In this document: positions 8,184 to 17,428 of the stretch, piece after piece
How positions within the stretch are numbered: the stretch's first letter is position 1
How the letters are laid out: each line of letters opens with the position of its first letter
Assembly (NCBI GenBank): GCA_002493595.1
Contig: DKZG01000021.1
Span: 1 to 60,594, forward strand
DNA: 60,594 bases
Origin: Ruminococcaceae bacterium UBA7080
GTDB taxonomy: Bacteria; Bacillota; Clostridia; Oscillospirales; Acutalibacteraceae
Reading direction: 5' to 3'
Notes under the pieces: generated by a model
Told to the model about the DNA's origin: nothing
The model's database searches: none
The model's input: only the letters and a program-made list of their open reading frames with translations
Program-made: the position numbers and the translations under genes

Positions 8184-9938
8184 TTACTTTTTTATTACTG
8201 CATCGAATTTGCAGGACTGAATACATTTACCGCATTTAATACATTTTTCAGCATCAATCGTATGCGGCTTTTTAAGTGAACCGCTGATTGCGTCAACAGG
8301 GCAGTTTCTTGCACAAAGTGTGCAGCCCCTGCAGCTGTCGGGATCAATTGAATATTCAATAAGGCTTGAGCACTCACCTGCGGGGCAGGTTTTATTTTTT
8401 ATGTGTGATATGTACTCATCCTTAAAATATTTGATCGTTGTTAAAACAGGATTAGGTGCTGTTTGGCCCAAGCCGCAAAGTGCACCATCCTTAATGCCGT
8501 AGCAAAGCTCCTCCAAAAGCTCAATATCGCCGTCTTTTCCGTTTCCTTCGGTAATCCTTGTTAATATCTCAAGCATTCTTGTAGTACCGATTCGACAGTG
8601 AACACATTTGCCGCAGCTTTCCTTCGCGGTGAAATCAAGGAAGAATTTAGCCATACCCACCATACAGGTGCTTTCATCCATAACAACCATGCCGCCTGAG
8701 CCCATAATTGCACCGGTGGCACCAAGTGCCTTATAGTCAATAACTGTGTCAATAAGGCTTGCAGGAATGCATCCGCCGGATGGTCCGCCCATCTGAACAG
8801 CCTTGAATGCTTTGTCGCCCTTCATACCGCCGCCGATATCAAATATAACATCACGAAGTGTTTTGCCCATAGGAATTTCAACAAGCCCGCTTCGCTTAAC
8901 CTTTCCCGTTACGGCAAATACCTTGGTACCTTTTGAGCCTTCTGTTCCCATAGCTGCAAAGGCTTCACCGCCGTTGTTGATGATCCAACTGACATTTGCA
9001 AAGGTTTCAACATTATTAATGTTAGACGGTTTTCTCCAGTAGCCGCTTTGTGCAGGGAATGGGGGTTTAAGACGAGGCATACCTCTGTGGCCCTCAAGGG
9101 ACTCAATCAGTGCAGTTTCTTCACCGCATACAAAGGCACCGGCACCGGCTTTAATTGTCATATGGCATGAAAAATCCGTGCCGAGGATATGCTCTCCTAG
9201 ATATCCTGCCGCTGTTGCCTGTTCAATAGCTCTTTCAAGTCTTTTTATGGCAAGAGGATATTCTGCTCTTACATATACAACGGCATTTTTTGCGCCGATA
9301 GCATATGCTGCTATAAGCATACCCTCAATAAGATTATGCGGATCGGATTCAATAACGGCTCTGTCCATAAAAGCACCGGGATCGCCCTCGTCTGCATTGC
9401 ATATAAGATATTTTTCATTGCCCTCTGCCTGCCGTGCGGCATTCCATTTGAACCATGTTGGGAAACCTGCACCGCCTCTGCCTGCAAGGCCGGATGTTTT
9501 AATGACATCAATGACTTCTTCTTCGGTCATATTGCAAATTGCTTTTTTCAGTGCAGTGTATCCCTCAGCTTGAATGAAATCATCAAGCTCCTCGGGATTT
9601 ATAATACCGCAGCGTCTTAAAGCAATACGCGTTTGCTTTTCAAGAAATTGCTTGTCGTCGTCACAGACAAGCAAATCTGCAATCAAACTTTCATTTTCTG
9701 TTTTTGCATAGTCAGCAATCTTTTTTGCATCGCTTTCGTTTACACGAACCAGTCTTTTTACATCGCCGTTGCTATCATATATATCTACAATAGGTTCAAG
9801 ATAGCACATGCCGACACAGCCCGTGATTGTAAGCTGTGCACCGCTTAAATCCTCTTTTAAAAGCGCCTGTCTTACTTTTTCTGCACCTGCTGCTATACCG
9901 CAGGATCCTTCGCCTACAACAATTTTAATATTGCTCAT
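8184..9938 (-). CDS. NuoF/HydB-like NADH-binding flavoprotein subunit
   Basis: 584 aa. Architecture of bifurcating hydrogenase HydB/HndC: an N-terminal thioredoxin-like [2Fe-2S] domain (SCGIAAG and ITGCVGMCYLEP), the NuoF NADH/FMN core (GLAGRGGAGFPTWFKW; GAGAFVCGEETALIESLEG), the [4Fe-4S] motif ESCGKCVHCRIGT, and two C-terminal [4Fe-4S] motifs CRGCTLCARNC and CIKCGKCIQSC. It should exchange hydride with NAD(H) and pass electrons to the partner subunits; FMN in this subunit is the proposed bifurcation site in related enzymes. The start overlaps the NuoE-like stop by one base (TAATG) and has a GGGAGG ribosome site. Confidence 0.92.
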   Translation of the reverse strand: MSNIKIVVGEGSCGIAAGAEKVRQALLKEDLSGAQLTITGCVGMCYLEPIVDIYDSNGDVKRLVRVNESDAKKIADYAKTENESLIADLLVCDDDKQFLEKQTRIALRRCGIINPEELDDFIQAEGYTALKKAICNMTEEEVIDVIKTSGLAGRGGAGFPTWFKWNAARQAEGNEKYLICNADEGDPGAFMDRAVIESDPHNLIEGMLIAAYAIGAKNAVVYVRAEYPLAIKRLERAIEQATAAGYLGEHILGTDFSCHMTIKAGAGAFVCGEETALIESLEGHRGMPRLKPPFPAQSGYWRKPSNINNVETFANVSWIINNGGEAFAAMGTEGSKGTKVFAVTGKVKRSGLVEIPMGKTLRDVIFDIGGGMKGDKAFKAVQMGGPSGGCIPASLIDTVIDYKALGATGAIMGSGGMVVMDESTCMVGMAKFFLDFTAKESCGKCVHCRIGTTRMLEILTRITEGNGKDGDIELLEELCYGIKDGALCGLGQTAPNPVLTTIKYFKDEYISHIKNKTCPAGECSSLIEYSIDPDSCRGCTLCARNCPVDAISGSLKKPHTIDAEKCIKCGKCIQSCKFDAVIKK

Positions 9939-10411
9939 TATTCTGCCTCCCTTAATTCGCGGAGTATTTTTTTCGTTTTATCAGGGGTGAGAGAACCATA
10001 GGTGTTTTCATTAATCATCATAACAGGTGAAAGAGAGCAACAGCCGAGACAGGCAACACATTTTAATGAAAAAAGTCCGTCCTGTGTTGTTTCGCCGTCA
10101 TCAATGCCAAGCTCATCCTTAATTGTTTGCAAAATAAGCTCACTTGAATTAACGTGGCATGCCGTACCCTGGCAAAGCATAATAAGATATTTGCCCACCG
10201 GTGTTAAGCGAAACTGCGTATAAAAGGTTGCTACACCCATAATTTCACTCTCGGCAATACCTGTTTTTCGGCTTATGTATTCTATTGCCTCTTTTGGCAG
10301 GTATCCATAAATATCCTGTGTTTTTTGTAAAATCGTGATTAAAGAGCCTTTGATATTTGCAAGCTCGTTAAGCACCGGCTCTAACAGCTTTAAATCCATT
10401 TTCTCAGCCAT
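9938..10411 (-). CDS. NuoE/HydC-like [2Fe-2S] thioredoxin-fold subunit
   Basis: 157 aa, typical of the 24-kDa NuoE/HydC/HndA family. A helical N-terminus is followed by the thioredoxin-like domain with four cluster ligands: C80-x4-C85 (CQGTAC) and C121-x3-C125 (CLGCC). First gene of the operon, preceded by AAGGAG and a good promoter at 10467-10495. Forms an electron-transfer module with the NuoF-like subunit encoded next. Confidence 0.93.
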   Translation of the reverse strand: MAEKMDLKLLEPVLNELANIKGSLITILQKTQDIYGYLPKEAIEYISRKTGIAESEIMGVATFYTQFRLTPVGKYLIMLCQGTACHVNSSELILQTIKDELGIDDGETTQDGLFSLKCVACLGCCSLSPVMMINENTYGSLTPDKTKKILRELREAE

Positions 10412-10466
10412 ATATCTTTCTCCTTAGTTAATATATAAATTATTTATTTTATCTAAGTTTTTCTAC

Positions 10467-10495
10467 ATAATACTAAATTATCAGATATCTTTCAA
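10467..10495 (-). promoter_or_regulatory. Promoter of the NuoE-NuoF-GltD-HypBA operon
   Basis: Minus strand: TTGAAA (10490-10495), 17-bp spacer, TATTAT (10467-10472), about 55 bp upstream of the start. No operator or riboswitch is evident. Confidence 0.6.
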
Positions 10496-10502
10496 TAGTA
10501 TT

Positions 10503-11339
10503 TTAAAGGAAAATTTCCATTTCGTCACCAAAAGCATAGCTTTCGACAGCTTTCGCCAGTCCGTCGTCAGCGTTTGAAGCTGTTATATAATTTGCAGCAT
10601 TTTTGCATTCATCGCTACCGTTTTCCATTGCGAAGGAATATTTTGCAAATTTGAGCATGGGGATATCATTTCCTGCGTCACCAAAGGTCATACATTCTTC
10701 AGCGCTGATACCCGTTTTTCGGCAAATGGCGTTAAGGGCGCTTCCTTTATCTGCGTTTTTTGCAGTGGCCTCTAAATTGCCTTTAAAGCTTGATGCTACG
10801 GCCATATTGTATGAGAGAAATTTATTTTTATATTTTTCGGAATCCTGAGGTTTTACGGAGTAAAGGGTTATTTTTTCAATATGTTTATTTTTTGCAAAGT
10901 CCAAAAGCGTTTTACAGCTTGTCATAGTGGCGGTAACCTCATCAATAAACGCTTTTGAAAAATCAGTATTATCAAACAAATACTCTGTATCTGACTGATA
11001 ATATGATTTACCCTCATAATATATTTCAAAAAACACTTTATTTTTTATAAAATATTCAATTAAATCAAGTGCCGGGGCCGGGGCTATAAGACTTGAAAAA
11101 ATATTCGCTTTTTGCTTTCTGTCAAAAACACATGCACCATTTGAATAAATAATATAATCAACAAAGGGCAGCTGGTTTATAACATTGTCAATAAGAGACA
11201 GCGGTCTGCCGGTAGCGACGGCGATTTTTATACCTTTTTTATGTGCTTTTTCAAGAGTGTTTATGGTATAAGGAGTTACAGTCAGATGGTCAGGCGACAT
11301 AAGCGTTCCGTCCAAATCGGATGCGATAAGTTTTATCAA
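10503..11339 (-). CDS. Cof-type HAD-IIB phosphatase
   Basis: 278-aa haloacid-dehalogenase-superfamily hydrolase. Motif I DLDGTL near the N-terminus supplies the nucleophile and acid/base Asp, motif II is in ATGRPL, and the C-terminal motif IV is GDAGNDIPML; the region between is the type-IIB cap. Members dephosphorylate sugar phosphates, FMN or PLP; the substrate cannot be chosen. The start codon is TTG (11337-11339), supported by an AAAGGA site 9 nt upstream. Confidence 0.88.
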   Translation of the reverse strand: MIKLIASDLDGTLMSPDHLTVTPYTINTLEKAHKKGIKIAVATGRPLSLIDNVINQLPFVDYIIYSNGACVFDRKQKANIFSSLIAPAPALDLIEYFIKNKVFFEIYYEGKSYYQSDTEYLFDNTDFSKAFIDEVTATMTSCKTLLDFAKNKHIEKITLYSVKPQDSEKYKNKFLSYNMAVASSFKGNLEATAKNADKGSALNAICRKTGISAEECMTFGDAGNDIPMLKFAKYSFAMENGSDECKNAANYITASNADDGLAKAVESYAFGDEMEIFL

Positions 11340-11532
11340 GAGTATACTTCCTTTCGGATTGATATGTAATATTCTATCACATTAAGTCAAATTAATCCAT
11401 AATATTCCAATGATTTTATCGGCGAACATCCGGCAAAATTCTGAAAACAATTATAGATTTTTTAAAAAATGAATTTAATATTTTATAAAAAAATGATACA
11501 ATATTATTAGATTACGGGAATGGGATGAAGGA

Positions 11533-12735
11533 ATGAAAAAATTTTTAAAAATTGCTTTTGTTATAATTCTTGCAGGATTGCTGCTTTACGGTTTTAATAA
11601 ATATACAGACGGTATGCTTGAACAGACAATGGGACACCTTGTGTACAAAGAGGTTTCGACTACGAATATCCGTGAGCATGTAAAAAAGGAAAATAAAAAT
11701 ATTAAAACCCTTAGCAATCAGGTTAATTCAAAACTCACAAATGAAGAGCTTGCAGTGTTTGAAACCATCTATGACGGCATAAGCACATATAAGCCGTCAG
11801 TAAATATTTACCAGACGATGGAGACGGAAAGAATATTTGAAATATTTGATTTAGTGCTGTGTGAGCATCCCGAGATATTTTGGACGAAAGGTGATTGCTC
11901 GTTTTCAAGCAGCGGCAGGCTTACATTTAAGTATCCGTACAGCTATGATGAAGTGAAGCAAAAGAATGCTTTAATTGAAAAAAAAGCAAACGAGACCATT
12001 AAAGAAATTAATCCATCCGGCAGCGATTTTGACAAGGCATTGGCAATATTTGATTATATTACGAAACATACAAGCTATGCCACGGAAGAGGCGAAGCATC
12101 TGGACGATCATTTTAGTGTTTCAACAATCGAGGGTGTATTTCTCAATAAAAGAGCCGTTTGTTCCGGTTACGCAAAGGCCTATCAGTATTTATTGTCCCT
12201 TGCCGGTCTGGATGCAATAACGGTACCCGGTGTAGCCCAAACACCAACGGGAAAAAATAATCATGCATGGACAGCACAGGTGGTTGATGGTGAGGTATAC
12301 TTCTCGGACGCCACATGGGGGGACAGCTATGAAAAAACAGAAAAATCCGATTTTATAAGTCATACGTATTTTTTGATGAATTCGGCTGAGATGAAAAAAA
12401 CGCATAGCTGCAATACCCTTTTTTCGTGCATAAAAAGTGATGCAAAAGCAAATGGATATTTTCTGGAACAGGGACTGTATTTTGAAGAATACAGTATGTC
12501 GGCGCTTAAAAGCAAAATAAAAGAGTGTATATCAAATGGTGATATGGGAATAGAGCTCAAATTTGCAAACAGCAAGGTGTTTGAAAAAACCGTGCGAAAG
12601 CTTTTTGATGAGCAGAATATTTATATTATTTTAAACACCATTGACCCTTTTTCTAAGCACATTAAAACAGATTTTATTAACTACAGCTGTGACGAGGAGC
12701 ATAATATAATAACCATTTTTTTTGAAAAGAATTAG
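11533..12735 (+). CDS. Membrane-anchored transglutaminase-like domain protein
   Basis: 400 aa. One N-terminal hydrophobic helix (residues 5-22) with few residues before it suggests a signal anchor with the domain outside the cell. The transglutaminase-like core has its triad: C210 in AVCSGYAKAYQYL, H244 in NHAWTAQV, and D259 in FSDATWGD. Bacterial proteins of this type are often papain-like proteases or act on cell-wall or surface proteins; the role here is unknown. The last 120 residues show no recognised domain. The SD (AAGGA) is almost touching the ATG, so the exact start is less certain. Confidence 0.82.
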   Translation: MKKFLKIAFVIILAGLLLYGFNKYTDGMLEQTMGHLVYKEVSTTNIREHVKKENKNIKTLSNQVNSKLTNEELAVFETIYDGISTYKPSVNIYQTMETERIFEIFDLVLCEHPEIFWTKGDCSFSSSGRLTFKYPYSYDEVKQKNALIEKKANETIKEINPSGSDFDKALAIFDYITKHTSYATEEAKHLDDHFSVSTIEGVFLNKRAVCSGYAKAYQYLLSLAGLDAITVPGVAQTPTGKNNHAWTAQVVDGEVYFSDATWGDSYEKTEKSDFISHTYFLMNSAEMKKTHSCNTLFSCIKSDAKANGYFLEQGLYFEEYSMSALKSKIKECISNGDMGIELKFANSKVFEKTVRKLFDEQNIYIILNTIDPFSKHIKTDFINYSCDEEHNIITIFFEKN

Positions 12736-12785
12736 GAGTTTTGTTGTTTTATCCTTATCGGTTAATCTATACCTGCCTGCATTTT

Positions 12786-12820
12786 ACCTGCAATGGTGTT
12801 TTGCGGCAGGTTTTATTTGT
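12786..12820 (+). terminator. Probable terminator after the transglutaminase-like gene
   Basis: Hairpin with ACCTGCAA (12786-12793) and TTGC...AGGT (12800-12811, GGC bulge) followed by TTTATTTGTTT. Confidence 0.5.
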
Positions 12821-12888
12821 TTAATCCATTGTGCCGCATTGTATTTCTTTTGAAATTGTGGTAATCTAAAAAAGAGGTGACATTACAT

Positions 12889-13929
12889 ATGAAAAACAGC
12901 AAAATGAATAATAAACCGTTATTTATATTTTCAATTATTTTTTACATAACGGCATTGATTTTTATGGTTATTGGTACATTCAATGATTTGCAGATAACCG
13001 TAAGCCTGTATAATCCTGACAGCTTATTTGCGAGACTTTTTGAAGGCTTCGGTGCGTTTACTTATTGGAGTATATGGGGCCCTGCGTTCACGATTATTTT
13101 TCTTGGCAGGCGTGACCTTAACGAAAGCCTGAATATAATAGGGAAGCTTATACCGGCTGTCAGGCCTGTTAAAAATACGCAGCATAAGGCATATAAGATT
13201 TTTAATTTTATTTTAAAACTTATCACAACAATTGGTTTTTTTGTGCTTGCAGTTATAGGGTGGAAAAAGCTAATTGAAAATGTGATAAAGAATGTTCTTT
13301 TTATGCTTGGTAAAGACAATCTTTCACAGGCATTTTATTTCATTTTTTGTGCGTTTTTCGCGGCTGCGGCAATCTTTATTTGCAGCAAAATAGATAAGTC
13401 TAAGCTAAGAAAGATTGAAGCGCTTGCGCTGGCAGGGGTGTTGTTTGGAATTTTTCTTAAAATCGTTGAGATGCTTAAGCCGATAACGAACCGAGTGAGA
13501 GTCAGAGAAATGATAGCTTATTCCAACGGTTTCTTAAATGAGGATGGTCTAAGTGAAGGTCGTTACTCACCGCTTAAGTCAGATATGGCACAAAACACGG
13601 ATTTTTCCGCGTTTACACCATGGTACAGAATGGGAGATGATATGGGTATTTATAATCGTGCCGATTCTTTTCCGAGCGGTCATACTTCTTGTGCCTGCGC
13701 CTCCTTTTTAATGTATTTGCCTGCACTTGCGTATGAAAGAGCAAAGCGATTTGCACCTATCGCACTGTTGAGCGCAGCCGGTTATATCGCTGTTGTAGGC
13801 TTTACAAGACTGATTGTCGGAGCGCACTATCTTACCGATGTTGCCGGGGCTGCCATTATATCTTACTCCTTCTTTTTGATTGTTTATAAAATCTATGATA
13901 AATTCACTGAAAAGGGTATTATCGGCTGA
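12889..13929 (+). CDS. PAP2-superfamily membrane phosphatase
   Basis: About 346 aa with several hydrophobic segments. The phosphatase signature is near the C-terminus: SFPSGHTSC (motif with the proton-donor His) and GFTRLIVGAHYLTDVAG (catalytic His and Asp). The first arginine/lysine motif is not obvious. Likely dephosphorylates a lipid phosphate or undecaprenyl diphosphate at the membrane. The frame opens at a GTG at 12877, but the ATG at 12889 is preferred because GAGGTG lies 9 nt before it. Confidence 0.85.
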   Translation: MKNSKMNNKPLFIFSIIFYITALIFMVIGTFNDLQITVSLYNPDSLFARLFEGFGAFTYWSIWGPAFTIIFLGRRDLNESLNIIGKLIPAVRPVKNTQHKAYKIFNFILKLITTIGFFVLAVIGWKKLIENVIKNVLFMLGKDNLSQAFYFIFCAFFAAAAIFICSKIDKSKLRKIEALALAGVLFGIFLKIVEMLKPITNRVRVREMIAYSNGFLNEDGLSEGRYSPLKSDMAQNTDFSAFTPWYRMGDDMGIYNRADSFPSGHTSCACASFLMYLPALAYERAKRFAPIALLSAAGYIAVVGFTRLIVGAHYLTDVAGAAIISYSFFLIVYKIYDKFTEKGIIG

Positions 13930-13945
13930 GTCAATGTAATACACC

Positions 13946-13985
13946 AAAACGGACAGATGATTTTAATCATCCGTCCGTTTTTATT
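13946..13985. terminator. Bidirectional terminator between PAP2 gene and mgtE
   Basis: Long inverted repeat with AAAACGGAC and GTCCGTTTT outer arms and ATGAT/ATCAT inner arms, A-run on one side and T-run on the other, between convergent genes. Confidence 0.85.
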
Positions 13986-13987
13986 TT

Positions 13988-15373
13988 TTATATATGAAGA
14001 ATAGCACCTGCAAGCCAGAGATAAATAAGCAGTGATGCAGCATCAACGAGTGTTGTAATAAACGGTGATGACATAACTGCCGGATCAAATTTAAGCTTTT
14101 TGGCAAAAATAGGGAATGCACAGCCAATCACTTTTGCAAAAATCGTCTCAATTATAAGGGTAAGACTGATCACTAAATCAACTTTAAGTGTGATATCCTC
14201 CATTCCGAGCAGCTGCTTATCAATAAACCATATTTTTACAAAATTGATTACTGCAAGCGTAATGCCGCAGACCAAACCTACTCGAAATTCCTTCCATAAG
14301 ACCTTAAAAATATCCTTAAGATCAATTTCATTAAGTGACAATGCTCGAATGATTACCGCACTGGCCTGCCCGCCGGAGTTACCGCCGGTTCCCATGAGCA
14401 TAGGAATAAAGGATGTTAGAATGATCAGTGCCGACAGCTTGCTTTCAAAAGCATTTACAATCATGCTGGTAAATGTGGCACTTACCATAAGAAACAGAAG
14501 CCAAGGGATTCTCGATTTCCAGGTTTCAAAGACGCTCATTTTAAGATAAGGCTTCTCACTTGGGAGAATAGCGTTCATTTTTTGAATATCCTCGGTATTT
14601 TCATCCTGTAATACGTCAATCGCATCGTCGACAGTGATGATGCCCACAAGCCGCTGTTCCATATCAACAACCGGAAGCGCAAGAAAGTCATATTTGCTCA
14701 GCAAATTCGCTGCTGTTTCCTGGTCATCGTGTGTGCTGATATAGATGACATTGGTTTCCATAGTATCTTCAATTTTGTCATCGTTATCGTGCAGCAGCAG
14801 TTCCTTTACTGTCGTAACACCGATAAGATGCCTTGATTCATCGGTTACATAGCAGGTATAAATCGTTTCTTTGTCCACACCGGTGCGTCGGATACGCTTA
14901 ATGGCATCTTCAACTGTATTGTTTTTTTTCAGATCAACAAATTCCGGCGTCATGATGGAGCCGGCACTGTCTTCGGGATATTTCAGAAGCGTGTTGATGG
15001 ATGCCCTTGTCTGTGCATCTGTGTTTTTAATAATTCTTTTGACGATTGTTGCAGGCATTTCTTCAATAATATCAACCGTATCGTCAAGATAAAGCTCATC
15101 AAGCACCTCGCGCAGCTCAGTATCCGAAAAGGCGCGGATAAATGCTTCCTGTGTATCATTGTCAAGCTCAACAAAGGTTTCTGCCGCTTCCTCTTTTGGC
15201 AAAAGCCTAAAGAGCAGAATTTGCCTTTCAGGCGGAAATTCGTCAAAAAGCACAGCAATATCAGCCGGATTTATGTCTGTAAGTATGGACTTGATTTGCG
15301 AATACTTTTTTTCGGTGTAGAAGGAGGATATTTCTTTTGCAATATCTTCAAGTTCTATAGTTTCCATATTCAT
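13988..15373 (-). CDS. mgtE: Magnesium transporter MgtE
   Basis: 461-aa Mg2+ channel/transporter. Cytosolic N domain (residues about 1-125), paired CBS domains (about 130-255, including VVDMEQRLVGIITVDDA), then about five transmembrane helices with the GTGGNSGGQASA stretch lining the pore. In the family the N and CBS domains sense intracellular Mg2+. The frame opens at TTG (15376), but ATG at 15373 lies 5 nt after AGGAGG and is the likely start. Last gene of a probable operon with the two genes upstream and rpe. No M-box riboswitch is present. Confidence 0.95.
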   Translation of the reverse strand: MNMETIELEDIAKEISSFYTEKKYSQIKSILTDINPADIAVLFDEFPPERQILLFRLLPKEEAAETFVELDNDTQEAFIRAFSDTELREVLDELYLDDTVDIIEEMPATIVKRIIKNTDAQTRASINTLLKYPEDSAGSIMTPEFVDLKKNNTVEDAIKRIRRTGVDKETIYTCYVTDESRHLIGVTTVKELLLHDNDDKIEDTMETNVIYISTHDDQETAANLLSKYDFLALPVVDMEQRLVGIITVDDAIDVLQDENTEDIQKMNAILPSEKPYLKMSVFETWKSRIPWLLFLMVSATFTSMIVNAFESKLSALIILTSFIPMLMGTGGNSGGQASAVIIRALSLNEIDLKDIFKVLWKEFRVGLVCGITLAVINFVKIWFIDKQLLGMEDITLKVDLVISLTLIIETIFAKVIGCAFPIFAKKLKFDPAVMSSPFITTLVDAASLLIYLWLAGAILHI

Positions 15374-15398
15374 CAAAACCTCCTCTTTCTGTTTTATA

Positions 15399-16232
15399 TT
15401 ATTCTATGATTTTATAAAATGGTTTTTCATCCCGGTCATAAGGATTAATGGCTATTTTTCTTGTTATTCTGAATAAAATTAACAGTACCAGCAGACCTGT
15501 TCCTGCTGCAAAAACAGTAATTAAGAATTCGGGACGCTGATAAACACGTGTGCCGTCAACAAAGGATTTGAAATTGGGTTCCATCATTTCCTGTTTTACC
15601 TGATTAATCGTTTTGTCAACGCGTTTGATGTTAAGCAGGTATTCTCTTTTGCTGCCGTCAGATGCAATACTGTAAAAAGTGATTTTAGGCGTTTGATCCT
15701 GAGCAAGAATTAATTCAATCGGTGCGCAGTATGCCTGTATATCCTCAGTTACCGGTGTTATTGTAAGCTGTGTTAAATCCGAAGGGATATAAAGCTTATA
15801 AACGGTATCCTTATTATTGAGTGCAGGTGACAGTTCGCCGTAAGTGCAGTATATTGCACTGAGAAGATTATTTTTGGTTCTCTCATATTTAGGCGGGTTC
15901 GCATAAGTAAAATTATAGATTGCGCTGCCCATATCATATTGAAGGGTAGCGGTAAGTCCGATTTGATGATTTATTTCATCATATGTGTATGTAATAAAAA
16001 TATTTGCATTGCCGCTGATTGTATAATCCTTTAAAGTCGGAGGTGTTTCATTATTATTAAGAATGAGATTGTATTCATGAACATCAGGGTTAAATTCACC
16101 TGAAATTTCGGCATTTTTAAAGCTGATGCCGGTGAGAATCGGTTCCCCCTCCTGTGCAAATGCCTGAAGAGGCAAGACAATCAGATAAAAGAGTATTGTG
16201 CAAATGACCAGTGAAGTTATTTTTTTATTCAT
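15399..16232 (-). CDS. Secreted, membrane-tethered cadherin-like beta-sandwich protein
   Basis: 277 aa from the ATG at 16232 (AAGGAT upstream); the open frame extends 38 codons further but that part has no protein character. Signal peptide of about 29 residues ending LQAFAQEG. The mature part starts LTGISFKNAEISGEFNPDV, typical of the cadherin-like beta-sandwich domain of Gram-positive surface proteins. A transmembrane helix near the C-terminus (PEFLITVFAAGTGLLVLLIL region, about 238-258) is followed by a basic tail, so the protein is a type I membrane protein facing outwards. Between mgtE and a membrane protein of unknown function. No enzymatic motif. Confidence 0.65.
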   Translation of the reverse strand: MNKKITSLVICTILFYLIVLPLQAFAQEGEPILTGISFKNAEISGEFNPDVHEYNLILNNNETPPTLKDYTISGNANIFITYTYDEINHQIGLTATLQYDMGSAIYNFTYANPPKYERTKNNLLSAIYCTYGELSPALNNKDTVYKLYIPSDLTQLTITPVTEDIQAYCAPIELILAQDQTPKITFYSIASDGSKREYLLNIKRVDKTINQVKQEMMEPNFKSFVDGTRVYQRPEFLITVFAAGTGLLVLLILFRITRKIAINPYDRDEKPFYKIIE

Positions 16233-16373
16233 ATCATCATCCTTGTTTGAAACGAAATAGGAAGAAAAGCCTGACCATGATGTTTTTCGTGATATATTGC
16301 CTATTTTGGATCTTTGAACAAGTACAAAGATAAGCTTTCCTCCCAAAATTTTTATTTCTGTCCGATTTCAACT

Positions 16374-17417
16374 TTATTCTGTAATAATATAATTTACTCC
16401 ATTTTGGTTGTCCAGCAAATTTTTGACTTTATTTTTATTTTTGGCCTTTATACTGAAAATTATGTTTTTGTTACCATGATTATTTAAAGCCTTCTTTAAG
16501 TCTTTCTCAATTTCTTCCGATTTTTCGGAATGGATTGAAACGGATATACCTTCGAGAAGCTTGATTTCATCGCCTAAATCCTTGTAAAGTTTATCCGAAA
16601 GAGCTTTAAATCCATCACTGTATTTTCCGCTGAGCTCTTTGGGAAGAGTACAGTTATCAAGAACAAATATGGTTATTCCCATTCCTTTAGCTTCTTCAAT
16701 TATTCCCTTGATGTAGTTATAAACAGCCTGACTGTCCGGATTAATATAAAGGTTGCCCTGTGCATCCTGATATGGTTTGCCGTCAGCAATAATACAGGAG
16801 GATATATCTCCTGTTGCAAATATACTGTCTTTATAACAGCTGATTCGCCCTATTGGCAAAATATCATCCGTAACAAGCTCCATAGCTGATTTTTTTAAAT
16901 TGCCCGCAGGAGAGGATTCGGCATTGTACATATCAACGGTTGCCAGATTGCTGTTATAACCGATTGTGCCGTCATCACGCTTAAGGTCAAAGGTAACCGA
17001 AGTATAGCCGTTTTCATTTAAATTTTCGATAACCGCCCCAAGCATTACGCCTGCGTCCATAGCCATTGACTCAATTTTTTGACTCTTTAGCTGAAGTTGC
17101 ACGGTATTTATTCCTGCAATGCTGTTGTCATTTTGCACGGGCGGCATAGCTTTTCTCTCGATATATAAATCCATTATTGAATAGCCAATACTGATTATTG
17201 CAAAACAGCTTACGGTTATGATTGCATATTTAATAAAAGCATTAAAATGCTCTTTTGTAAATAATGGCTTTTTTTCTTTGGTTCTTCTATTGTCGTATTT
17301 GTCAGAACCGTTTCCTGCTTCAATATATTTGTCAGCAAAACGGATTTTTCTGCCCTTAGGGGATTCGGTCCATTTTTCGTTTCGCTTTTTGTTATTGTAA
17401 AAGCGTTTCTTTTTCAT
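16374..17417 (-). CDS. Type II membrane protein, possible DUF4015-like TIM-barrel domain
   Basis: 347 aa. A strongly basic 60-residue cytosolic N-terminus, one transmembrane helix (about 63-82), then an external domain. Segments such as YTSVTFDLKRDDGTIGY, DILPIGRISCYKD and GKPYQDAQGNLYINPDS resemble the putative glycoside-hydrolase family formerly DUF4015 (PF13200), but the conserved catalytic residues are not clear, so function is uncertain. It starts 11 bp after rpe with GGTGA as ribosome site, placing it in the rpe-mgtE operon. Confidence 0.5.
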   Translation of the reverse strand: MKKKRFYNNKKRNEKWTESPKGRKIRFADKYIEAGNGSDKYDNRRTKEKKPLFTKEHFNAFIKYAIITVSCFAIISIGYSIMDLYIERKAMPPVQNDNSIAGINTVQLQLKSQKIESMAMDAGVMLGAVIENLNENGYTSVTFDLKRDDGTIGYNSNLATVDMYNAESSPAGNLKKSAMELVTDDILPIGRISCYKDSIFATGDISSCIIADGKPYQDAQGNLYINPDSQAVYNYIKGIIEEAKGMGITIFVLDNCTLPKELSGKYSDGFKALSDKLYKDLGDEIKLLEGISVSIHSEKSEEIEKDLKKALNNHGNKNIIFSIKAKNKNKVKNLLDNQNGVNYIITE

Positions 17418-17428
17418 AAAATCACCAT

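Noticed and set aside
5948..10411. [FeFe]-hydrogenase operon (HydABC)
   Set aside because: The HydB- and HydC-like subunits fit, but no protein has the H-cluster motifs (TSCCP, MPCxxK), and the large subunit is GltD-like.
15374..15398. M-box magnesium riboswitch before mgtE
   Set aside because: Only 25 bp separate mgtE from the upstream gene; no room for the RNA.
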